64,000 nucleotides of DNA from a bacterium (GTDB taxonomy: Bacteria; 4484-113; JAGGVC01): positions 35,791 through 99,790 of the forward strand of contig JABRWB010000008.1 of NCBI GenBank assembly GCA_039961635.1, given 5' to 3'. The notes beneath the pieces were generated by a model. It was given only the letters and a program-made list of their open reading frames with translations. It did no database searches and was not told the DNA's origin. A program made the position numbers and the translations under genes. Positions 25,323-31,639 of the stretch are shown piece by piece (within the stretch, counting starts at the first letter, position 1; the number at the start of each line of letters is the position of its first letter).

Positions 25323-26147
25323 TCACCCGAACCGCACCCTGTCCAGCGGGATAACCGGGCCGTTGCGGCATGTCGTTATTCGCTTCTCCGTTCCGTCCTC
25401 GTCCACGACCGTCGCCACGCATCCGAAGCACGCGCCTATTCCGCACGCCATCCGCTCCTCCAGCGACGCCTCGCCCGCAACCCGCCCCGCCGCCGTCCGC
25501 TGCACCGCCGCCATCATCGGGGTCGGCCCGCAGCATGCGACGTAGTCCAAATTTTCGTTTTCCAGGCAATTCGCGAGCAAGTCCACGACCGAGCCATGAT
25601 GCCCGAAGCTCCCGTCATCCGTTGAGTATTTTGGAGCCATTTTTTCGCGTTCGAACAAAGGGATGCAAAGCGCCTCTTTTTTTCTGGCGCCCATGAAGAA
25701 TTCCACCCGCACTTCCGGCCGCGTTTCACGCAATTTCCGGGCGAGAAAGATCAGCGGCGCGTTGCCCACGCCGCCCGCCACGAGCGCAACCTTGCGGGCG
25801 CCTTCGGGCACCGTGAATCCTTTGCCCAGCGGAAGCAGAATCTTCAGTCCGGTGCCTTCCGGACGGGCCGCAAGCCATCTCGTCCCTGAGCCCGCCGCGT
25901 GGTAGTAAATCTCGATTTCATGCCGCTTTACGTCGTATCCGAGCACCGAAAACGGCCGGTAAAGCCTGCCCCACGGCGTGTCGTCGCACTTGAGGTTGAC
26001 GAACTGGCCTGGCAGGAATCCGCCGCCGTAATCCGGGCACGCGAGCCTGATCAGATGGTGCCCCGCGGCGAATTCGAGTTGCGAAACCACCGTACAGCCC
26101 AAGTGCGAGTACTTCCTGGCCTCGATTGAGCGCTCCGCGTCATGCAT
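25323..26147 (-). CDS. pyrK: Dihydroorotate dehydrogenase electron-transfer subunit PyrK
   Basis: The product is 274 residues. The N-terminal FAD domain has the flavin motif RLYRPFSVLGY, the NAD-binding half has KVALVAGGVGNAPLIFLA, and the C-terminal 2Fe-2S motif is MACGIGACFGCVA followed by a Cys (ITTCRNG). PyrK passes electrons from dihydroorotate dehydrogenase B to NAD+ in pyrimidine synthesis. No pyrD lies nearby, so the partner is elsewhere, or this is a PyrK-like subunit of another oxidoreductase. TGC-TAGAAT ends 7 nt before the ATG with no ribosome-binding site, pointing to a leaderless mRNA. The 129 bp between its stop and the next gene hold only that gene's promoter and a GC-rich hairpin. 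Confidence 0.85.
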   Translation of the reverse strand: MHDAERSIEARKYSHLGCTVVSQLEFAAGHHLIRLACPDYGGGFLPGQFVNLKCDDTPWGRLYRPFSVLGYDVKRHEIEIYYHAAGSGTRWLAARPEGTGLKILLPLGKGFTVPEGARKVALVAGGVGNAPLIFLARKLRETRPEVRVEFFMGARKKEALCIPLFEREKMAPKYSTDDGSFGHHGSVVDLLANCLENENLDYVACCGPTPMMAAVQRTAAGRVAGEASLEERMACGIGACFGCVATVVDEDGTEKRITTCRNGPVIPLDRVRFG

Positions 26148-26154
26148 CGGCGGG

Positions 26155-26163
26155 ATTCTAGCA
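26155..26163 (-). promoter_or_regulatory. Extended -10 promoter giving a leaderless pyrK transcript
   Basis: On the minus strand TGC is followed by TAGAAT (26155-26160). Seven bases (CCCGCCG) separate it from the ATG at 26147, so transcription should start at or next to the A of the start codon. Confidence 0.55.
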
Positions 26164-26292
26164 GGCCGGACGGACTTTGCGACGCATCGGGCCGTTCGCC
26201 GGAAAGATGACGTGCCGGCCTAACGGAGGCTCTCCGGAAAAAAATCTTGACGGGGTTCGATAAACGGCCCAAGTTTGTGGTAGAATTGATTA

Positions 26293-26355
26293 CTCCCAAA
26301 ATTCTCCCTCCTATTTTGTCCGAGGGAGGAGGGTAACCCCTCCTCCCTTTTTTTT
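26293..26355 (+). ncRNA. Predicted small RNA, copy 1 of a tandem triplet
   Basis: An extended -10, TGG-TAGAAT (26278-26286), predicts a start near 26293. The transcript would contain the conserved block CTCCCTCCTATTTTGTCC (26304-26321), then GGGAGGAGGG and CCCTCCTCCC forming a 10-bp hairpin, and an eight-T tract (26348-26355), an intrinsic terminator. Length about 63 nt. The 5' block carries CCUCCU, complementary to Shine-Dalgarno sequences, and can instead pair with the GGGAGG arm. Ends are predicted, not observed. Confidence 0.55.
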
Positions 26356-26450
26356 CGCTTGAACACTTCCGGAAGACGGCCATTCCCGTGAAAACCCGCA
26401 CATCGCCCGCGGCGCGCCCAAGCCGCGTTCGCTTGTGATAAAATGTGGTC

Positions 26451-26514
26451 ACAATTCAATTAACTCCCTCCTATTTTGTCCAGGGGAGGAGGGCAAAACC
26501 CTCCTCCCTTTGTT
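26451..26514 (+). ncRNA. Predicted small RNA, copy 2 of a tandem triplet
   Basis: The extended -10 TGA-TAAAAT (26436-26444) predicts a start near 26451. The same 18-nt block CTCCCTCCTATTTTGTCC follows at 26464-26481, then GGGGAGGAGGG, CAAAA and CCCTCCTCCC with a weaker T tract (CTTTGTTCC). It lies about 158 bp after copy 1 and would be about 64 nt long. The sequence outside the core is not conserved with copies 1 and 3. Confidence 0.5.
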
Positions 26515-26606
26515 CCGTACGCTTGTGAATGGTTAGCAATCCGTTCCAAATCCCCCGCAATGACCACGGCCAAGCATGTAACCGCATGTGGTGGTAAAAT
26601 AAAACC

Positions 26607-26670
26607 AGAATGTAATTTCTCCCTCCTATTTTGTCCGAGGGAGGAGGGGAAAAACCCTCCTCCCTTTTTG
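26607..26670 (+). ncRNA. Predicted small RNA, copy 3 of a tandem triplet
   Basis: The extended -10 TGG-TAAAAT (26592-26600) predicts a start near 26607. The core CTCCCTCCTATTTTGTCC (26619-26636) is followed by GGGAGGAGGG, GAAAAA and CCCTCCTCCC with a five-T tract (26665-26669). Predicted length is about 64 nt and the offset from copy 2 is about 156 bp. The three units fill most of the 653-bp gap 26148-26800, which otherwise contains no gene. Confidence 0.55.
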
Positions 26671-26764
26671 TCGCGGGGGCGCGGGATGGTGCAATCCGGT
26701 GAAACGTGATTCACCGCCGATACGGAGCTGTGTGGTGAATGAAATTTGGGCGCCTTTAATTGCT

Positions 26765-26793
26765 CTGACATCGGCTCTCCGCTTTGCTAACAT
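26765..26793 (+). promoter_or_regulatory. Promoter of the AAA+ operon, predicted leaderless
   Basis: CTGACA (26765-26770) and TGC-TAACAT (-10 hexamer 26788-26793) are spaced by 17 bp. The GTG at 26801 begins 8 bases after the hexamer's last base, with no Shine-Dalgarno sequence between. Confidence 0.55.
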
Positions 26794-26800
26794 TCCAGCC

Positions 26801-28114
26801 GTGTCCATTCCCGACCACACGCTTCGCTTCAACCGCCGCTCGCCCGAGTTCGCGCTCGACTGGGCGTGGCTTGCGCTTGCCGATTCCCGCCCGCCGGAGA
26901 ATCCCGACATTTCTTTCCGCCGGCTCGCCGATGCGAAGGAAACGGCCCGCGGCCTGTTCGTGAGCCGCCAGATGAAGCTCGCGGATTTGCAAATCCTTCG
27001 CGGCCGGGTAGAAAAAGCCGCCCGCGCAAAGACCGATGCCGAAGTGGAATACGAGTTGTTCCTGGAGAGCCTTGACGCTTCCGCCGCCGCGGCGAAGCGA
27101 ACCGTCAATCCGCTCAAAAAGCTTTCGGAAGACAAAAAGCGCGAAGAGCTGCTCAAGAAAAAAGCCGGACCGGTCAAGGCCGCCCGCGAAGTGCACGCCG
27201 CGCTGGAAAAACAGCTCGCGGCACTTGAAGCGGAGATCGCGAAGCTCGAAGCCGGCAGGGAAGCCGCGCTCGCGAATTCAGCCGCACTGGAAGAGCGATG
27301 GATTGCCGCGGCGTCCGCCGAGGCGCTGTCGATGCTCGCATCGGAGGGGCCGGATTCGGCCGCGGCGGCGCTCGAAGCGCGGCTGGGACGGGATCCGCGG
27401 CGGATCGAATTCAATTTCCTGCTGTGGATGTGCGCGCAAATCGCATCCGGGCTGTCAGCCGATCCCGAAAAGCTATTGCATAAATCCCGCGCCGCGATCG
27501 CGGAGATACGCGCTTCGGACGCGCACGCGCTCGCAGCCGCGATGGAAGCCTGCGATTCGCCTTCCGCACCGGAGTCGCCGCCCGCCACGCCGTCCGACAT
27601 CGGCGCGCGCGCATACCCGCTTTATTCGCTGTGCCGCGTGATGGCCGGCGCGCCCGCGCCGGCGGAGCTCGAACCGCCCCGGCTCGCCGCGCTGGCCGAA
27701 ATTGTCAATCTCGCCGTCGCGGCCGAAAAACGCAGTGCGAAAACCGGGCAATTCGGCGACATTGCCGGAAAATCCCGCGACGCGGCTGCGCGGATTCTCG
27801 AATCCGGAAGCGATTTTCCCGACTCCGCGCTTGCATTGGCGGGCCACGTGCATATCCTTTGCGGCGCGGCCTCGGATTGGATCGATTTCCTCACGTCCAA
27901 GTCCGTTGCGCTTACGCCCGCGCACCGTTTTTCGCTTGGAATACTCGCGCTCGCGCACAAATCCGCCGGGCGCGAAGTCCCGTCCGCGCTTTTGGATATG
28001 TTCCGCAGGGGAAGGCCGGATTCCTTCCTTTGGTATACTCTTTCCGCGGTGGAGGGTGTGCCGCGCCTGGAGCATCCATTCGAATTCTCCGGCGGACTAT
28101 TCCTGATCCCTTGA
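26801..28114 (+). CDS. Coiled-coil protein of unknown function, first gene of the AAA+ operon
   Basis: From the GTG at 26801 the product is 437 residues (VSIPDHTLRFNRRSPEFALDWAWLAL...). Residues about 70-200 form a long charged coiled coil (KKLSEDKKREELLKKKAGPVKAAREVHAALEKQLAALEAEIAKLEAGREAAL); the C-terminal part is alanine-rich and helical. There is no signal peptide, so it is probably cytoplasmic. I preferred this GTG to an in-frame ATG at 26699 because the promoter at 26765-26793 lies between them. The AAA+ ATPase starts 20 bp downstream. Function unknown; an adaptor for that ATPase is a guess. Confidence 0.7.
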   Translation: MSIPDHTLRFNRRSPEFALDWAWLALADSRPPENPDISFRRLADAKETARGLFVSRQMKLADLQILRGRVEKAARAKTDAEVEYELFLESLDASAAAAKRTVNPLKKLSEDKKREELLKKKAGPVKAAREVHAALEKQLAALEAEIAKLEAGREAALANSAALEERWIAAASAEALSMLASEGPDSAAAALEARLGRDPRRIEFNFLLWMCAQIASGLSADPEKLLHKSRAAIAEIRASDAHALAAAMEACDSPSAPESPPATPSDIGARAYPLYSLCRVMAGAPAPAELEPPRLAALAEIVNLAVAAEKRSAKTGQFGDIAGKSRDAAARILESGSDFPDSALALAGHVHILCGAASDWIDFLTSKSVALTPAHRFSLGILALAHKSAGREVPSALLDMFRRGRPDSFLWYTLSAVEGVPRLEHPFEFSGGLFLIP

Positions 28115-28133
28115 AACGCCGCGGGGCGCCCAG

Positions 28134-29696
28134 GTGGAAAAAGACTTCAGCATCGTGGACGAAATCGAGCTTCTCATCCGCGCGCGCTACCCCATCCTTT
28201 ACGTCCAGAGCTTCGAGGAAGACCGCGTGATTCCCGCGCTTCGCCGCATCTGCGAAAAGCGCGGCAAGGAATATTTCGAGTGGGCGTGCACGGAAGGATT
28301 CACCAGCTTCAAGGCCGGCGAAAAGAAAATAGACTCCGCCACCCGCGACCCCGTCCAGGCGCTGGAGCATGTCGCGCAGTCGAAACTTAACGCGGTTTAT
28401 TTGCTCAAGGACTTCCACCCGTTCCTGAACGACTTCACCGTGACGCGCAAGGTGCGGGACGTCGCGATGGCGCTGAAAAGCAGCTACAAAACGATCGTCA
28501 TCCTCTCGCCGGTGCTGCGCATCCCGACGGAGCTCGAAAAGGAAATAACCGTCGTGGATTTTCCGCTCCCGGATTCGAAAGAGCTTCTCGAAATCCTCGA
28601 CAACATCGTCAAGCTTGTCGCGAAAGACCCGAAGGTCAAGGTAAACCTGACGCAGGCCGACCGCGAGAACATCGTCCAGGCCGCGCTGGGGCTGACCGCG
28701 AGCGAGGCCAAGCAGGCGTTCGCCAAGGCGATTGTCCACGACGCGTCCATTTCGTCCGCCGATATAAGCATGATCCTTTCGGAAAAGGAGCAGATCGTGC
28801 GCAAGGCGGGATACCTGGAATACTTCCGCTCGCAGGACGAGTTCGCGCACATCGGCGGGCTGGATTTGCTAAAAAGCTGGATGGCAAAGCGCGGCCGCGC
28901 GTTCGGCGAGGACGCGAAAAAATTCGGGCTGCCCGCGCCCAAAGGCGTGCTTTTGGTCGGCGTCCAGGGCTGCGGCAAGTCGCTGACCGCGAAGGCCGTC
29001 TCCGGATTGTGGCAGCTCCCGCTGCTGCGGCTCGACGTGGGCAAGCTTTTTTCCGGGGTAGTCGGCTCGTCCGAGGACAACGCGCGGCGCGCGATAAAGT
29101 CCGCCGAAGCAGTCTCGCCGTGCATCCTTTGGATTGACGAAATCGAAAAAGGGCTGTCTGGAGTGCAGTCAAGCTCGTTCTCGGACGCGGGCACGACCAG
29201 CCGCGTCTTCGGCACGATAATCACCTGGATGCAGGAGAAGGAAAAGCCCGTATTCATAATCGCGACGGCGAACGACATAACGCAGCTTCCGCCGGAGATG
29301 ATGCGCAAGGGGCGCTTCGACGAGATATTTTTCGTGGATCTGCCGGAGCAAGGCGAGCGTGTCGAGATTTTCGAAATCCACATCAAAAAGAAAAAGCGCG
29401 ATCCGGAGAAGTACGACCTCGAAAAACTCGCGGAACTCGCCGTCGGATTTTCCGGCGCGGAAATCGAGCAGGCCGTTATCAGCGCGCTCTTCGACGCGTT
29501 CGACTCCGGCAAAGAGCTGACGCAGGCCAACCTGGAGCGCGCGATTACCGAAACCGTCCCGCTTTCGCGCACGATGAAGGAGCACATCGAGGCGCTGCGC
29601 GGCTGGGCGAAGACCCGCGCGCGGTTCGCGTCAAGCCGCGAAAACGTAGAGGAAATCCAGCCGCTGCCCGCCGGATTCAGCGCGCTCGAAATCTGA
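28134..29696 (+). CDS. Ycf46-like AAA+ ATPase
   Basis: The product is 520 residues. The N-terminal half (1-240) is the domain seen in Ycf46 proteins (LLIRARYPILYVQSFEEDRVI). The AAA+ module follows with Walker A GVQGCGKS (about 276-283), Walker B CILWIDEIEKGL (about 330), sensor 1 IIATANDI and GRFDEIFFVDLP carrying the arginine finger, then the small lid domain with GFSGAEIEQAV. Ycf46 is conserved in cyanobacteria and plastid genomes, with a role linked to photosynthesis and CO2 use. In a bacterium without those traits its task is unclear. The GTG start is preceded by a weak ribosome-binding site. The stop overlaps the next ATG. Confidence 0.87.
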   Translation: MEKDFSIVDEIELLIRARYPILYVQSFEEDRVIPALRRICEKRGKEYFEWACTEGFTSFKAGEKKIDSATRDPVQALEHVAQSKLNAVYLLKDFHPFLNDFTVTRKVRDVAMALKSSYKTIVILSPVLRIPTELEKEITVVDFPLPDSKELLEILDNIVKLVAKDPKVKVNLTQADRENIVQAALGLTASEAKQAFAKAIVHDASISSADISMILSEKEQIVRKAGYLEYFRSQDEFAHIGGLDLLKSWMAKRGRAFGEDAKKFGLPAPKGVLLVGVQGCGKSLTAKAVSGLWQLPLLRLDVGKLFSGVVGSSEDNARRAIKSAEAVSPCILWIDEIEKGLSGVQSSSFSDAGTTSRVFGTIITWMQEKEKPVFIIATANDITQLPPEMMRKGRFDEIFFVDLPEQGERVEIFEIHIKKKKRDPEKYDLEKLAELAVGFSGAEIEQAVISALFDAFDSGKELTQANLERAITETVPLSRTMKEHIEALRGWAKTRARFASSRENVEEIQPLPAGFSALEI

Positions 29697-30733
29697 TGGC
29701 TGGCATCCGCCCACTTGATTACCTTGCGGATTACTACCGCACGCGGCCGAACATATACGAGCTGCCGATAGAGTCCTCGGGGCTTGCGGACGACGACCTG
29801 CATATAAAAACTTTCGGCAGGCTTGCCTCGCTCGCGATGCTGCGCCACGAGAAAACCGTCCTGCGCGGGATGAGACTGCTTGTCGAGGGAAGCTGGGAGG
29901 AATGCGCCGAAGAAATGAAACGCGCGCTGGCGACGATGCCGGGGCTGACCGACGCGCGGCTTTTGGCCGCGATCGCGTATTACATGCAGGGCAAGCCCGC
30001 GCTCGTCGCGAAAACGCTGGCGATTGAAATCGAGGGCGCGAATCCGGATCCCGCGGTGGGGCGGTATTTCCGCGCGTGGCTCCCCTCGCTGCGAATACTC
30101 GTCCGGCTGGACGACGATCTGGTCGCGCCGTTTTATCCGAACCGGCTGGGGCTTTTCGCGCTCGCGATCGCCGCGCAGCGCGAGCTGGGAAACTTCCGCG
30201 ACGCGGGAATCGCAGTCGAGCAGGCGGCGGACGAGTTCGGTCTCACCGACGAGCTTTTATACTCCGCGCTGCTGCTGCACCTTCGCACGGGCGGGTACAC
30301 CGAGGCGTGGCGGCTCGTCCAGACGCGGGAGTACAAGAACCGGGATTCGCTGGACGTCGGGCTTCTGATGCTGCGCGCCGAGGCGATGATCGGCCCGCTG
30401 GGGATAAACCGCGCGCTCTCCGAATACCGCAGCGCGCTGCAATTCAGGGACAAGCGCTGCAAATGGCTGATGAACCGGGCGCGCTGGCGCATCGCGGAGC
30501 TGTACCAAATCGGGGGGTACTTCCCGGACGAGCGCGAAGCGCTTTGCGCGATAGAGCCGGAGTATTTTCCGGCGCACCTGAACGAAAGGCGGCTGGCCCG
30601 CATTGCCGAACTCCCCGCGCCCAAGGAAGAGCCGGAGGGACTTAAAACCGACGAGCGGTATTTCAAGCGGTTCGACTACGTCTGGCGAGGCAAGGTGCCG
30701 CCCGACGAGCCGGTGGATTTTCTGGAAGTGTGA
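29696..30733 (+). CDS. TPR-like helical protein, third gene of the AAA+ operon
   Basis: The product is 345 residues. Repeated helix pairs (GMRLLVEGSWEECAEEMKRALATMPGLTDARLLAAIAYYMQGKPALVAKTL and LHLRTGGYTEAWRLVQTREYKNRDSLDVGLLMLRAEAM) resemble tetratricopeptide repeats. There is no signal peptide or membrane segment. Its ATG overlaps the last base of the AAA+ gene, so translation is probably coupled and the protein may be an adaptor or substrate-binding partner. I do not recognise the family. Confidence 0.75.
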   Translation: MAGIRPLDYLADYYRTRPNIYELPIESSGLADDDLHIKTFGRLASLAMLRHEKTVLRGMRLLVEGSWEECAEEMKRALATMPGLTDARLLAAIAYYMQGKPALVAKTLAIEIEGANPDPAVGRYFRAWLPSLRILVRLDDDLVAPFYPNRLGLFALAIAAQRELGNFRDAGIAVEQAADEFGLTDELLYSALLLHLRTGGYTEAWRLVQTREYKNRDSLDVGLLMLRAEAMIGPLGINRALSEYRSALQFRDKRCKWLMNRARWRIAELYQIGGYFPDEREALCAIEPEYFPAHLNERRLARIAELPAPKEEPEGLKTDERYFKRFDYVWRGKVPPDEPVDFLEV

Positions 30734-31639
30734 GGGGCGCAATTTCATATCCCTCCGGTTTCCGGAATGGCGCGCAGCGGAATTTTCGCAGGCGCGGCTG
30801 GCAGCCGCCCGTTTTCCCGCCGCGGAAATGCGCGGATTTTTCTGGGAGTACGCCGCGTGAGCGGCGTCCCGCATCGCCTGCGTGAGCGGGCGTGAAAGGA
30901 CTATCTTTATTTTAGCCGCTTAAGCGGCACAAACCCGACGGCACTTACGTGCCGTACTCCCGGACGCTACGCGGATATTAGGTATTGATACCGGATACGG
31001 CTTGGCCTTCAGGAGTGCGAGAGCCGCGCTCTCGCTCGTTAACGGGAAGCCATGCTTCCCGGAAAATAGGAATTCAAATTGCATTGCGCAAACATGAAAT
31101 TAAAGGAAAAACAATTTCCCCGAAGCATGGCTTCGGGATATCGAGCGGCAGCATGGCCGCCGCAATCCGGACGCGACGCGGCATTATGAACCGCCGCGAC
31201 GCGGGGCGCGGCATCCAGCGCGACATGCAGCCCATTCCGGCTCCGCTGTACCTACGCGGAACCTGCGCGTTATGGCGCGACGCGTGGGAAACGGAAGGCC
31301 GGGCGGCGGGCGAGCCGCCGCTCGCCCCTACGGGAAATTTGAGGCGGCTATGGTTTAATGCGGAACGTCGGAAAAGGCCCGGAAAATTCCCGCATCCCCT
31401 GAGTAAAACTGCGTTTGACAGTCCAAAGGGGGGGCGGCCTGCCCTTCCATTTTGGAACGTTGCCTGAATGGTGGGATTAACATATTCTTCCTTCTACGAA
31501 TAATGGCGGAATGTCAACATGGGAAGGCCATGGAAAGATCTGTTTTTGCATGCGAAGATTGTCTGATATTAATCCGTCCAGATCGCTTTTAGCAGTTCGG
31601 CTTTGGGGCGATGGTATGAAGAAATTGCCCAAAATATCA
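30734..31639. other. 906-bp intergenic region without a supported gene
   Basis: The left two thirds are GC-rich and full of short palindromes (listed separately at 30915-31327). The rightmost about 160 bp are AT-rich, like the 3' part of the neighbouring lipoprotein gene. A 160-codon open frame on the plus strand (30985-31467) runs straight through the palindromes and has no protein-like features, so I do not call it. No tRNA or riboswitch is seen. Confidence 0.7.
30915..31327. repeat. Cluster of short perfect palindromes (REP-like hairpins)
   Basis: Perfect hairpins are GCCGCTTAAGCGGC (30915-30928), ACGGCAC-TTAC-GTGCCGT (30938-30955), GCGAGAGC-CGC-GCTCTCGC (31017-31035), CGGGAAGC-CAT-GCTTCCCG (31043-31061), CCCGAAGC-ATG-GCTTCGGG (31119-31137) and GGGCGAGC-CGCC-GCTCGCCC (31308-31327). 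Four have 8-bp arms, a loop of 3-4 nt, and GC on both sides of the loop. Related hairpins occur at 6726-6744, 38371-38389 and 50287-50303. Confidence 0.8.

Noticed and set aside
26290-26670. CRISPR-like array
   Set aside because: Only three units, spacers of more than 100 bp, T tracts at the unit ends and no cas gene.
26220-26771. Minus-strand open frames containing repeated PSSLGQNRRE segments
   Set aside because: The repeated peptide is the antisense reading of the small-RNA core. Conservation stops at the core and does not follow codons.
30985-31467. A 160-codon plus-strand open frame in the gap after the TPR-like gene
   Set aside because: It runs through six palindromes, has no ribosome-binding site and no protein-like pattern.
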